DNA of 64,000 nt from Rhynchonema sp. JSB1_4 (GCA_030248065.1 JASAMV010002292.1:62001-126000); one strand, 5' to 3'. Shown: positions 48,356-63,828, counted from the first letter of the stretch. Notes: generated by a model not told the origin, from the sequence alone. Translations and numbers: made by a program.

Positions 48356-48769
48356 GGCCACCATTGGGTCATCCATCCCAACCTTAGGTTGTCATAGCCA
48401 TCAGACCATTATATCGCAATTCGGAGATAAACGAGACCGCGTTTTTTTGTTTTTTTCCTTTGTGTTATATCTGGCGAGGCAGTATTTTTTTCGCTACAGA
48501 CTGTCACATCCGGTAGTAACTTTGATGTCACCAATCCCTTAACCTCGTTCCTGTTTTTTTGTGAAAATAAGGAAGGAGAAGGCCGTTTTTGCGAAAAGTT
48601 CTAAGGTTGGCGTTTTTCGAGTGTGGGGTATGTGAAACACGCGCTTGTTGAACACATGATGCGGTATTGTATACAATCCCGAAACAATACTAGTCACGGG
48701 AAGTATGACACAACTAAAGGTGTTACAAAACGAGACAGAGTACGAACGAAACACTAACAATCGTAGACA

Positions 48770-50374
48770 ATGTTCGGTGAATTTCTGATGAAGGAAAACG
48801 AGAAAATGTATTGGAGTTTAAGTCACACTGCTGTGGCATGGTCAGTTTCATGCCACAAACAAACAATGTCATGTTCTGTGGCTGTCCGAGTGTTTATATT
48901 GGCTGTTGGCATATGTGTTTATGTGATAATTTATCTCACTGCGTGTGAGAACGAAAGTCGAAAAATCTCAAAGTCATCGCCACGAGAGAACATGAGCCGA
49001 AACCGTTGGCATCGATGGACTTTATCGATGCGCTTCGATGGCAACAAAACGGTACAGGTTCACACATCAATCGCGCCATCTAGCGATCAGGTTAGTTGCA
49101 CTTGCGGAAAGCAAGGACACGTCACACAAAATTCACATTTGTGTTCCGAAAAATAAGCCCTTGTGTTATCGCACTGCTCAATGCTTGGCTCTTTTAAGGT
49201 GGTTGTTCAGAGTTCCTCAGAGTTGTGTGGCATTGCAGTCCAACTTATTGACATCGGCAACCATTCGCGAACTAATAAAAAACCAAAAGTTCGCAACTGG
49301 TTCTGCTTGTCTGTTTCTCTGAATCGATCACAGGAATTAGAATCGGAGAATCGCAATCAAGAACCAGATGGTGAATACGGATGAAGGTTGCATTCATGTA
49401 TAATGTTTGTGTTCATCAAGTGTTCATCAACCACATCGCGTCTCACAATCATTCTGCTGAGCACGCCACAAAACGTCGAATTCCGTCACGTGATCAGACA
49501 CAGCTGGGCGTCACGTGACCGACTAGCCAAGTTCAACTTTACATTGATTTTCGTGCTGTCCGGTGCTCGCAGTCTAAGTCGGGATCGACTGTCCGGTCTC
49601 AGACAGGAACATTCTCAATTCCATGACCTGTTGCTATTTGATCTGCCCGAGTCCTACGCAATGCTGCAACGAAAGACGGCCGCCGCGGTCGCCTTTCTCG
49701 TTCAGGCGTGCACGTGTGGCGCGTACTTGAAAACTGACGATAACGTGATGGTTTCATTGGAACGTGCCGATCAACTGTTGAGGACTAAAGTGCGCCCACA
49801 ATTAAGAACCATACATGGACTGTGCCGCACCAAGGCGGTCACGATGAGGCAAGGGAAGTGGTGAGTCGCGCTTCATGCGCAGTGAGACAACGAGCGGTGC
49901 ACCAGGACATCGTCAGTGCGAAAGTACCAAATGCGCGCTTGACCCCAGAATTTAGGATGAGAGCAGATTTTATGGCTCGCAAAAGCCATTACTTGTCGCT
50001 GACCCATCACAGAAATTTTAGGTTACACATTTTCAAATGATGATCAAAAGAGCAGGATTTGTAGTCGAGTCGTCGCTGGTTTAGGGAATAGCCCTTTCAC
50101 CTGATTCATCAAGACGACCACCAATTACAGGGCAATTCCGCATTCAGTCTGGCCGTACGCCAACCTGCCCCGATACTGTCTGGGTGGTGGACAGTTGATT
50201 ACACGACCGGCACTAGTCAGTTTGTTGGCCAACATGCATCGTGTGCCTGATGTTCAGGTTGAGGATGTCTGGCTCACCGGGTTTGTGGCTGAACGGGCGC
50301 TCGTCAGACGTGTGTCAATCGAACCACCGGAATGGACGTCGACGTGGGTTACTGTATATCGGGTTGTACTGTAG
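48770..50374 (+). CDS. Beta-1,3-galactosyltransferase-like glycosyltransferase (GT31)
   Basis: Three exons, 48770-49090, 49421-49860 and 50131-50374 (TAG), join in phase to 334 residues, the usual size. The N-terminus has a type II signal anchor at about residues 38-58 (VAVRVFILAVGICVYVIIYL), as in Golgi transferases. Then follow TIILLSTPQN and FRHVIRHSW (the I-R-x-x-W block), FDLPESYAML, YLKTDDNVMVS (metal-binding DDD region, here D-D-N), KWAIPHSVWPYANLPRYCLGG and VQVEDVWLTGFVAE (the conserved E-D-V block). The enzyme class transfers Gal or GlcNAc in beta-1,3 linkage to glycans; acceptor unknown. The third Asp to Asn change is unusual, but the first two Asp remain. An open stretch at 49200-49370 is left in the first intron because its phases do not fit. 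Confidence 0.82.
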
Positions 50375-51540
50375 TTCTTTGGACGTTGGCGTTAGTTGGC
50401 ACGATCTACCCTTGATACAGAGAAATGATCCGGGGACCGCCATATCCCAGCACTGAACAACGTTTAGTGCTAAATTATACTGAGCGATAGATTGGGGATT
50501 AAAATATCGTTAAAGAATATGTGGTTTGTTATCTTATGAAGATAGAACACTGACACGGTGGTCGGAGCACATTGGTCTCGCTAAGGCCACCACGTTTTTG
50601 TATCGTGGGAACTTTGAGATTTTCGGATTTCTTTTGAAGTATCACGAATTGTGACCAGCGTAAAAGTTTTTTCTTTGTTGTCGGCGAACAGCTTTTGGTT
50701 GAACTTGTGGTGACATTAATAATCTCGAAACAGCCTCAACACAAACGCAGTCATGTGACTAAGGCCAGACCGGAACGGACCTCGAGTTTGAGTCTGATAT
50801 TGGTCGCACAATGACTTTATAAGAATTGGTCAAATTTTTTTCCTGAATCGTAAAGCAGGAAAGTGACGGGGCAATGACGTTGCGTTGCGTGATCGCACAC
50901 AAAGCATGTGGCAAAGAGAATGTTTCAGACCTGCGGCAACGTGGTTGATCTGCTAGATTATTTTTAGCTGAAAATGTTCTGTGAGAATAACAAATAGCAC
51001 AGTGGTTAAGAGTGACTGAACCTGAAAATCAGGATTGATTTGATGAATTCTTATATGGTCATTGTGCGACCAATACAAGCTGATCTGGGGTACCCACATT
51101 TTAGCGATCGGTCTCGTGTTCATGCGTGCAATGTTGGTCGACAACTGGCCTACCACAGCGACGCAGTTGTCGAACCAGGGACCATCCAGAAATGGTGGTC
51201 GAACTATGCGAAAATGATGAACACGTCGTGTTCAAATCTCTGATCAAATCCACTTGGTGTTGTGATGCGCGCTGCTTTGAAAATATACATCTGTACAAAA
51301 TCAACGGCTTTTTTAAAGTTCGAAGAATAAAACTGGTTTTAGCGCCGTGTGCTGCTGGACACTATACTGTAAAATGCATAAAATTAAACAATTAAATTAA
51401 AAAGTCCCTATTTATACCCAACTTTTCTGTTCTGACAGAGGCGGACGGTAAGTTCAATTGCCTGACGGAGCAAGGACAAACAGAATCAGAAAACGAAACG
51501 GGTCGGGTTCCAAACAGAGATTTGGGAAATCAATCAATCT
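50375..51540. other. No gene recognised
   Basis: A plus-strand frame at 51040-51243 (WWSNYAKMMNTSC) has no partner exon or domain. Nothing else stands out. Confidence 0.4.
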
Positions 51541-51776
51541 ACCAAAAACCTAAATAGAGCCCCCCCCGGAATAGAGCCCCCCTCGGAATATCGATCGAAA
51601 ATAACACCGGATTTGGAACGCTCTCGCTGAGAAACGAAAATAATTTTTTGAAAATGGGGTCAGTGAATTAATAGAGCCCCCCCTTGTATTTAGGTTTTTA
51701 CGGTATCAAACCAGAGCAGAGGTCGCCGCAAGGTCGCAATCGGGCCGGCCAGACCAGAGATTGGAAACGGGCCGGG

Positions 51777-52194
51777 CAGTGTAGTTCCTGGTCCGGAGGG
51801 GGAGATAGCGGACCCCCCGTTTTTTTCGGAGGGGGAGATAGTGTACCCCCGAGGGGGGGGGAAGGGGGGGGAAGACCCAAATTCGGGAAAAAGTCACTTT
51901 TTGAGGGAGAAAATTTGACCTATTTTTGCCCCTTTTTGGAAAAAATTCTTCATAAAAAGGGAACCCCATAAAAAGGGTATTTTGGCGACTTTTGAGAACA
52001 TTGACCTGAAAATCACACATTTTAGGCCTAAAAATGCCCATTTTAGGCCTAAAAATGGCCATTTTAGGCAAAAATTGGGGGAAATAGTGTACCCGGAGGG
52101 GGAGATAGGGGGATAGTGTACCACCCGAGGGGGAGATAGCGTACCCGAGGGGGGGGGACCCCCCCCCCCCTCCCCCCTCCCAGGAACTACACTG
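51777..52194. mobile_element. hAT-type MITE, CAGTGTAGTTCCTGG ends, copy 1
   Basis: It starts CAGTGTAGTTCCTGG and ends CCAGGAACTACACTG (perfect over the outer 14 or more bases). The flanks are a perfect 8-bp duplication, GGGCCGGG (51769-51776 and 52195-52202). The interior has TTTTAGGCCTAAAAATG repeats and GGGGGAGATAG motifs. It is inverted relative to the other two copies. Confidence 0.85.
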
Positions 52195-52688
52195 GGGCCG
52201 GGTAAAGTCGGCCCGGCCCGGCCCGGTCGGCGAAAAGTCCGGTCCGGCCCGACTAAGTTACAGCTGGATGGATTCCGTTTAATCCGTTTTATTTATAATC
52301 AGTCTTCCCGGCACGAAAAAAAGGTTTTTTTCCCGAAAAAAACGTTTTTTCGAAAACTTTAAATTACCGTAATTTTAGTCGCTGTAGCCGGGCCCATTAC
52401 GGCCTGATTGAGACCTACCGTATTCCCTAAAATAGAGCCCCCCAAAAATACAGCCCCCCTAAAAGGGGTCAGTGAAAAAATAGAGCCCCCAAAAATACAG
52501 CCCCGAGCCCCCCAACTTGGAATTCCCCGCTTGGGGGTCGTAAAGTCAAGTTCTTGTATAAGACAGCTTGTGTACAACGTTTGTGGTTGAGTATATGGCA
52601 CTCCTTCGATACTCGGGACCCAGTTCCCAAGAGAGGAGCAATTGAGGTTTTCTTTTCAGGCTTAGGCTTAGGCTTAGGCCCCAGCCAC

Positions 52689-53078
52689 CAGTGTAGTTCC
52701 TGGGGGGGGGGAGGGGGGGGCTAAGGTACACTAACCGCCGCGACCAAGGTACACTAGTACACTAACCGCCGCGCCAGGTACACTAACCGCCTCAATTTTT
52801 GCCTAAAATCGGCATTTTTAGGCCTAAAATGGGCATTTTTAGGCCTAAAATGGGTGATTTTTAGGTCAATGATGTCAAAAGTCGCCAAAATACCCTTTTT
52901 ATGGAGAATTTTTTCTAAAAAGGGGCAAAAATCGGTCAAATTTTCTACCTCAAAAAGTGACTTTTTCCTGAATTTGGGTCTTCCCCCCCCCCTTCCCCCC
53001 CCAGGGAGGTACACTAACCGCCTCACGAAAAAAAGGGGTAGGTACACTAACCGCCGCGCCGGACCAGGAACTACACTG
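52689..53078. mobile_element. hAT-type MITE, CAGTGTAGTTCCTGG ends, copy 2
   Basis: Same termini, with perfect 8-bp duplication CCAGCCAC (52681-52688 and 53079-53086). The flanks also carry GGCTTAGGCTTAGGC and GCCTAAGCCTAAGCC, so it seems to have landed in a TTAGGC-like repeat. Interior motif: GGTACACTAACCGCC. Confidence 0.85.
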
Positions 53079-53511
53079 CCAGCCACCCCTAATAATACAC
53101 TGCGTGTAGGCCTAAGCCTAAGCCTAACAACAATGGTCAGGCCTAAAGAAAGCATTTCCTCTGAAATCAATAACTGAATATCGTTCCTTAACCACAGGGT
53201 CCCGAGTATCGAAGGAGTGCCGAGTATATGATGACGTAAAGCCTTTTATGGAAGATCTGCACCTAAAAACACTCAATAATGACTAGTAACACCGTGACAG
53301 ACCTCCATTTTAGGGGTATTTTTTGGAACATTTTTGGAGATTTTGGGCAGCGAAAAAATACAGCCCCCCAAAAATAGAGCCCCCCAAAACGGGTCAGTGA
53401 AAAAAATACAGCCCCCCTTGTATTTTAGGTTTTACGGTGTGGTCGGTCGTCTTCATTTTGTCATTAATTAAAATCTCCAATTTCGGACCTCGCATTTTTA
53501 GAAAAGAAAAC

Positions 53512-55917
53512 ATGGTCAAAATTTTAAGCGACGGTGAAATTGTGCCTGATGATGATCCACGAGCATTGGCGATGAGACAGGTTCGTTTTTGTTTGTCTCT
53601 TCCCAAACCGATGCACGGTCTTCTCAGCAGTCCGTTTTGAGTTTTGCACTATTGCCGCATGAATCAGAAATCGGATGTGCATGTGTCATGTAATGGGAGT
53701 TTTTTCGTGAACAGAACCGAAAAAACTGCGTCCATTTTTTGACCGAAAACAAATTTCCGCGAAAAAACGTAATATTTTCTGAATTTTTGCCGAAATTGAA
53801 GTTTTTGACCGTTATTTTTTCAACATTCGGGAAGTTCATCGATGCCGAAGTGCCATCTGGAGGTTATAGGACCAATACAGCTTGAACATTTTGAGCATTT
53901 TCTATGTTTTCAGTAGTATATTGCGCCTTTGCTCTATGCCTCGTTGCAGTTTTTGAGGTCAAAATACCCTGTATCTGCTGCTTGGTACCTTTAGACTCTG
54001 GAAAGTTTTCGTTTTTTTCGGTTTATTCCATAAAATATTAAGAACCGGGTTTTTATCGCAACTTCAAGTTGGTCATTCCCCAACCTCGTCGAAAATGGCG
54101 ACAAAAAGCGTAAAAGGTAAACAAGACGCCATCATCGTCTTGTATTAAATCGATGATTCAGGGATCAGCATCGAGACGACAACAACAGCAGCAATCGTCT
54201 TCCAATCGTGCTAACCAGCCGCACCAACCAAATGCCAGTAGGTCTTTACTGTTTTGCTTTTCGTGCAACCTGCACAGTGGTGTCGTTGGGGGGGGGGTTA
54301 CCCCCCTGGTTTGGGGTATGGGAAATCGGCCGGGGGTATGGGGTATGGGAAATTTTTCACTTTTGGAACAAGCACCCCTAAGAAATGACTTTTTGACCCC
54401 GAGAAGTACCAAAATTGGCCATTTTTCGTCCAAAAATGTCAAAAATCGCTTACTACCGCAAGAAAACTCTGTTTTAAGCTCTTTTTAGACCAATTTTGGC
54501 ACTTTTAGAAGATTTTTGGGGTCATTTTTTTCAAAACCCCCACCCTCGGGTATGGGAAATTTTTGAGTTTTTGGAAACCCCCCCCCTGGTATGGGAAATT
54601 TTTGATTTTTGGGGGTATGTATGGGAAATTTCCCGAAAATTGGGCTGGGTATGGGAAAATTTCGATTTCTCAACGACACCACTGAACCTGCAGCTAAAAT
54701 TTTGCATTGGACCTGGAAATTTTGCACTGTTTGTGCCATTATCAAAGTCTTTGTGTGTGTTCCGGTTCTGTCCGTCATACCCAGCCGTGCTTTGCAGTCT
54801 TCGACCATGTATCAATAACACTGAATTTTTACACTCCGGTTGCTTTGGCCACGTCACGTCTCGCGTGGTGTGTGTGTAAGCGCCTGAAGGTTGAAGCATC
54901 TGAAAACTGCCATTTTTCGTGACTCAAACACATAGGCGGGACTAAACCAACTCCGAACCACAAGCAAGCCGGCATTGCGTAAAAATGTGCTTTTGCGTTC
55001 CGAATTTTCCGAAAATATAAATTACTGTAATTTTAGTCAATATAATTATATTGTTTTTGCAGGTGGCGACGACGGAATGCTCGGACGTGCACCATCATTT
55101 ATGGACGCTGCCAATCACCAGTTATCCAGCTGGGGTGTGCCAACAATAACACTCGGTGATATCAGAATCCCGCCCGCTATTGCCGTTGGTTGGTCGATTG
55201 CTTGGTCTTCTTCTTAGATTTCGTCATTAGATTCAACTTGTCGAATGTTACTCTCCATGCCATCGAGAAAAAGTTAGGCTCACAAAGTAATGGCAATGTA
55301 ATTGAAAATATACATTGGCTCTGTTTTTCTAACTGTTTTTTCACCGACTCTCGGACTGACCAAGCAAATCTGGGGTTGGATTATTGCACATAGCGTGCCT
55401 GCGCTCAATCGTTGGCCACAATTTCGGCGAAATCACAATTTTTCTAGGCATCATGCTGGCGATGTTGCTATTCGGCTGGAACGGTCTGATCGTAATTGCT
55501 GTGATGTTTTTCGTTCATCAGTTCAGTCGACCCGACAGCATGATCGGGCGGCGAATCGCCAATTCCGTATTCCTCAGGAATCAGCAACAACAACAGCAGG
55601 GACAGGTTATATTGGGGTTTTGCTGAATTTGGGTCTCGGCGAGAAACGAGTACTCGGAGGGGGGATACCTCTACCGCGCCGGGAGGGGGAAACCAACACC
55701 AACCCGCCCGGGGACGGGGGGGGGGGGGGGGGGGGAAAATTTATTGTTGATTTCATTACTTTGCATGGTTTTGGCCAGGTGCTCGGTGGGTTGCCGAAGG
55801 AGGGTGGAACGTAGCTTTTTTCACTTCGTCCTGTTACTATTTTCGCAGATGATGCCTGGCATGCAGGACGACATGGTCGGGCAAAATGCACCAGTTGGTT
55901 TCGTCGTTCCTAATTAA
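53512..55917 (+). CDS. FAM241-like small membrane protein
   Basis: The exons are 53512-53580, 54162-54237, 55063-55188, 55448-55605 and 55849-55917 (TAA), all junctions in phase, about 165 residues. The start MVKILSDGEIVPDDDPRA closely matches the N-terminus of vertebrate FAM241B. Then come a Gln/Ser-rich linker, NHQLSSWGVPTITLGDIRI (matching the family's short block before the membrane segment) and a hydrophobic segment IMLAMLLFGWNGLIVIAVMFF. The tail has a second Gln run and ends G-F-V-V-P-N. The family is poorly characterised; in vertebrates it is a single-pass membrane protein. Exon 4 could alternatively join a phase-0 exon at 56295. Intron 2 carries a hAT MITE. Confidence 0.85.
54275..54684. 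mobile_element. hAT-type MITE, CAGTGGTGTCGTTG ends
   Basis: It starts CAGTGGTGTCGTTG and ends CAACGACACCACTG, with a perfect 8-bp duplication AACCTGCA (54267-54274 and 54685-54692). The interior has repeated GGTATGGGAAAT motifs. It is inside intron 2 of the FAM241-like gene and is a different family from the CAGTGTAGTTCC elements despite similar size. Confidence 0.85.
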
Positions 55918-56294
55918 ATCACAGCAAGTCTTATTGTTCTCTTTATTTTGCTGTGGACCTTCTGTTCAGTCGTGTGCCCTCGATGAAACTCTGAGCCAGA
56001 CACAGTCGAGCATCTTTTTTGTTGCAAAAGTCGAACCGTGTCCGTGACGCCGACCGTTCTGTGGAGAAACCCGATCAAATGCGCAGATCTGTCGGACATC
56101 TTCAATCAATAACGCTACCTCGACTACCGAACGTTGGCAACAAACCAACCAACCAACCTTCTGTTCAGTACGATGTTTTTCACAAAGCAACAAATCAGTC
56201 GTTTTGCGCACACATTCTCATGTTTTTGGGAACACAAGATCTGCAATTTGGCACCAAGTTTCAGATGAAATAAAAGCCCTGTTTTTTCACTCAG
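55918..56294. other. No firm gene
   Basis: Downstream of the FAM241-like stop. Frames here lack domains and splice partners. Confidence 0.4.
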
Positions 56295-56396
56295 GTATCC
56301 GGATCCGTTCATCAGCCATCGAGAACGCAAGATCAAGCGAGCTCATCTAAGAAACCTAGTGCCTTCGGCGGGCAAGGATATCGCCTCGGTGACTAA
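56295..56396 (+). CDS. Candidate exon with a p97-binding SHP-type C-terminus
   Basis: After an acceptor (TTTTTTCACTCAG) a phase-0 frame of 33 residues ends AFGGQGYRLGD-stop. This resembles the SHP box (F-x-G-x-G-x-x-L-G) that recruits p97/VCP in Derlins and UBX cofactors. Exon 4 of the FAM241-like gene ends in phase 0 at a GT donor, so this could be an alternative last exon of that gene. It could also belong to an unlocated gene. One short exon is weak evidence. Confidence 0.35.
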   Translation, partial: VSGSVHQPSRTQDQASSSKKPSAFGGQGYRLGD

Positions 56397-56786
56397 ACTA
56401 GTTTCAATTTTATACGACATTGTGATATTTATTGGTTTCTTCAATTGTTTCCATCCGAGTTTGCCCTTTTTTGCACTGTTGGTTGGTTCTCTGCTTTATC
56501 CGCTGTGCGATTATTTTCTGGAAATTATTAACATAAAATGGAACTGATTGCTTTTGGTGTTCCATGAAATAGCTGTTTGTGTCAGCTCTGTGGCTTTCTC
56601 CACTGACATTATATCTTGTATCGTAGGCATATTACTGGGCGGTATCAAAGTGGGTGATTTGATTGTGGTACGCTGACGTCACTGACTGATATGATCAACC
56701 CATCATGGATCGATCAGATCCGATCGCCAAGTTTGATCCGTTGCCTTGTTCTACTTTTTGCACTTTTCTTCGTACAGAAATCGATT

Positions 56787-59700
56787 ATGTTCGCCCGTCG
56801 GTTGTCGATACTTTTCCCGTCGGCAAGTTGTCGTTGTGCGTGTGCATTTGCCAACAAGAACAATCACCAAATGGTCCCCATTGGTGCATGGGCGGTCCCT
56901 CGTTATCACATATCGACCGCACACGCAACCACATCGGCAATAAGCGGTGGTTGGGTTGACGGTGTGTTCGACGTTTTTGCCGACAATCAGTTGACGTATT
57001 TCATACAATCGTCGATTGAGTACACACACGACACGCTGGGTGTGCCCTGGGCTGGCGCTATTGTGCTCGGTTGGTCAGTTTTAGTTTAACGCGCAGAGGG
57101 AGTGGGTCCCTTCGGGTATACTTCACTACTATATACACGGGTATACTTCAAGCGGCATTTTTCGGATAAAAATCGTAAATATTCGTTTTTGTTGACGCAA
57201 TTTTTCCGCAAAAAACATTGATATTTTAACCGGTGAATAACATTCCACGTTGGGTCTGCCCAGAGATCACAGGCAGACGCAACTCTCCGTTCGACCCGGG
57301 CCGCGAACACACTTGTTACCGCCTGGCCAGCCACACACGACCGTAATGATAGAGCATTTTGCATACTTTCCTCCATATAAAATAGTTTTGTGCCAACGTC
57401 AGGTGCTATCGGTGTGCGCGCGATCACGATCCCGTTGTTTGTGTTCGCCGAGCGGCTGCGCGGTCGTCGGTACGAACTGGAGATGGGCGTGGCCGACCGA
57501 ACTCGTGGATTGATCGCTGACAATTTCGGCATTCACAACAAACACAGTGTCGTCACGTCGAGGGCATTCCAGAGGGCTTTCAGACAGGTTTGCGATGGTC
57601 GTTTGTACCTTAGCTTGGCAGTAATTCTTCCGATACCCGACTTGTTGTAACGTTGGTTCGACGATTGCGCCATGGCTTGGACTTTGGAGTTTGATTGGAC
57701 TGAGGCTTGGGATTTATGGTTGCGTTTGGCGTGGTTGTTGCTTACAAATAGACGTTTATTACCGACATGCGTGAAGATTTCTATGTCTCCTGCTCCATGT
57801 GATCAAGCTTCAGTTTTTTCAACCGGATCCCATCAGTGTAGTGGCTGGGGGATGCCCCCTATAAGGGGTGTTCTTGCAGCCACCATCGGAGGGGAAGGGG
57901 TAGGCGCCTGGCAACCAGTGTAGTTCCTGGGTACACTAAGGTACACTAATTTCCCCGACCAAGGTACACTAACTAGTACACTAATTTCCCCTCCGGGTAC
58001 ACTAATTTCCCCAATTTTTGCCTAAAATGTGTGATTTTTAGGTCAATGTTCTCAAAAGTCGCCAAAATACCCTTTTTGTGAAGAATTTTTTCCAAAACGG
58101 GGTAAAAATAGGTCAAATTTTCTACCTCAAAAAGTGACTTTTTCCTGATTTTGGGTCTTCCCCCTTCCCCCCAGGGAGGTACACTAATTTCCCCTCCGAA
58201 AAAGTAGGGAGGTACACTAATTTCCCCGCCGGACCAGGAACTACACTGCTGGCAACCATGCCATTGGGCGCCATGCAATCATCAATTTATTGCTTTCGTC
58301 GGTAAAATGGGTGTTTTTCGGCTAAATCGCACGCTCCGCCCGCGGCCTCCATATAATAGCCATTTAGATAGGTTTTCTGCCAAAATGCACGAAAACAATG
58401 TAATACATGAAAAAACACCCGTTTTCGGAACTGAGGGAACCTTGCAACCTTCTGGAGGCCGGGTTGAGTGCACCATGCAAGCGCCTGGAAGGATGCATCC
58501 CCAAGGATTGCCACCATTTGCCTGCCACTACACTGGATCGCACTAGCAGCAGCATCTTGAAATGTGTGTATTCGCAACAGTTTTTTTAATTACACGACTA
58601 TCTGTCAATAACTTATTTTTCAGTCGTTTGCGAAAGCCGCCAGTGACCAACGGGTGACAATCGGTCGATTAATGCTCGTCAGCATGTCGTCGTTTCCGTT
58701 GTGGCTCTGTTCCATGTTCGCTGTGCGAAATTTGAGTGGTTAGTTTGTAGTTGGTCAGTTATCTTGAGACACTTTGCATAGGATCATCTTTCGACACGTT
58801 GTGAATCGTGTCCGTGTCCATTCAAAAATGTGCTCAGTCTTCGTTAGTCGTGGTGAGGTGACCACAGTCGATCCGATCCGACTAACAAGTATGATATGAA
58901 TCCCGGAACCACTGTACATTCTTTCGTTCAGGTGGTTTCTTCTCCGGCGTCACTGCACCGCAACGACCCGATATCGGCCACGAAGGGTTCCTGTGGATTC
59001 AGAATCTGCTCCTGCCCGATCCCAGTCACATTCTGGTTGCTGCGATGGGCATCACATTATTTGCCAATATTTGGGTGTGTTTTGGTTGCAAATTGTTGTT
59101 TTCGTTTGGTAGGCGTCTTTTTGTACCTGATTGTAGTCAACCGGATCATCCTTCTTCTGGCGATACCAAGTGATCCAGCTGGGGGATGAGTCAGGCTGTG
59201 GCTCGAGCTCCCCGAAAATGCGGTAAACGTCCGTGGTCACACACAGTGCATCTTCAAGTGCAAGTCTCTTCATTTGATAAAAATGCCACATCTCCAGCCC
59301 CTTCCTGATCAGGCATCCGTCCATGTTGTCAACAGTCCTGAACAGATGGTGTGTTGAGGATTGTCCGCCACTTCCGTGTACCACTATTTAGCGACGTGGC
59401 TGGTGTCCCCAGGCTGACGTGAATGCGTATCGAACGAGACATCGCCATATATGTACATCCCGTTGACCGCATCCGGACGCGGTGGCGATTGAGCCCGCCC
59501 CTTCCTGATCGTGTCACTATATTGCGAGGGTAGACCATTCTCATGTTGCAGCTTCTCAACCCCCGTCTTCATGGTGCTCCAATCACATTGCGTTTCACCA
59601 ACTGGGTGCGACAGTTGGCCTGGTCGGGCATCGGATGTTTCATTGTCTATTTCTCGCTCAATATCTCTGCGGTTGGTTGATTCTCCTTTGTGATTCAGAT

Positions 59701-60216
59701 TTCATTGGAATGTTTCACATTAGCCGATGTCAAAGTTGAGTGATCGGTTAGATGATGACACAGGTTTCGACCGGCATCAAAAACTGTTGTTCTTGCCCAA
59801 GCCACTAATAACATTTCTCGAAGCTTGTGTCCTCGCCTCGGTCGAACTCCAAACGTCACTGGTGCTGAAGTTACGTGGCGTGATCAAAAGATAAATCCAG
59901 TCTGAGTGGACGAACAGGTTTGACGCCCATCAATGCAAACTAATTTTTATTTTTTCAGTGCGTGCCATTGTTCTGGTGCACGAGCAGTCTTCTAATGCTC
60001 ATCACACAGCTGCTCGTTAGGATACGACCAATTCGCGTTGCGCTGCGCATATCGGGTCCACCTCCGACCACGGTGCTGGATTCACTACGCGGTTATGTTT
60101 TGAGACTGACACGATCGAAACAGAATGACGAACCCGTCAGATACGACATTGGTCAACTGTCGACTCAGAACTCAGCCAGAAAACAGAATCTTGTCCAAGT
60201 CAAACCGAAGCTGTGA
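56787..60216 (+). CDS. COX18-like mitochondrial inner-membrane insertase
   Basis: Six exons, 56787-57069, 57403-57587, 58624-58738, 58932-59074, 59552-59671 and 59959-60216 (TGA), join with correct phases to 367 residues. The start MFARRLS is chosen because it begins an Arg/Ser-rich presequence; an in-frame ATG at 56691 would add 32 residues. The YidC/Oxa1/COX18 core follows: YTHDTLGVPWAGAIVLGAIG, RAITIPLFVFAERLRGR, LVSMSSFPLWLCSMFAVRNLSG, GFLWIQNLLLPDPSHILVAA, FTNWVRQLAWSGIGCF and VPLFWCTSSLLMLITQLLVR. The D-P-S-H-I-L and loop pattern fits COX18 better than OXA1. COX18 helps export the Cox2 C-terminal domain for cytochrome oxidase assembly. Intron 2 carries a hAT MITE. The last exon ends 224 bp from the stop of the convergent trypsin gene. 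Confidence 0.88.
57916..58248. mobile_element. hAT-type MITE, CAGTGTAGTTCCTGG ends, copy 3
   Basis: Same termini as 51777-52194 and 52689-53078, with perfect 8-bp duplication CTGGCAAC (57908-57915 and 58249-58256). The interior motif is GGTACACTAATTTCCCC, equivalent to copy 2's CTAACCGCC variant. It lies in intron 2 of COX18. Confidence 0.88.
59075..59551 (-). other. Unexplained minus-strand frames in COX18 intron 4
   Basis: 59052-59384 (-) has a protein-like composition (RKGLEMWHFYQMKRLALEDA, WITWYRQKKDDP), as does 59384-59572 (-). I recognise no domain, and they overlap real plus-strand exon edges. They could be a decayed transposon gene or chance. Confidence 0.3.
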
Positions 60217-60439
60217 TGTTTCAGTTTTGCATAACCAGTTTATTTATGTTGCTGTACAGTGGATTGAGTGAAAAACGATTCACAATGGTAAAAATATTCA
60301 ATCACATAGTGGTCACTGTAGCTTGGTTCGTTATACATTACAAGTTGACTAAACTTATCACAGCATAAATTATAATACACATATTTTTGAACAACATTTT
60401 CGGCGTTTGTCGACCAAAATATATAGATACGATGGTTAT

Positions 60440-63828
<3,389 letters not shown>

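Larger units (their letters stand above)
51556..53440. repeat. Dispersed ATAGAGCCCCCC tracts around hAT MITEs
   Basis: Clusters of AATAGAGCCCCCC and AAATACAGCCCCCC with a GGGGTCAGTGAA spacer occur at about 51556-51700, 52424-52510 and 53345-53440, the outer two ending near TGTATTTAGGTTTTTACGG. They look like fragments of one repeat family. Two hAT-type MITEs (51777-52194 and 52689-53078) are interspersed. No gene is seen. Confidence 0.6.

Noticed and set aside
49163..49384. Additional exon of the GT31 gene
   Set aside because: Its donor phase does not match the 49421 exon. Exon 48770-49090 joins 49421 directly in phase 0.
50953..51395. Overlapping frames on both strands
   Set aside because: No domain, leader or compatible splice partner.
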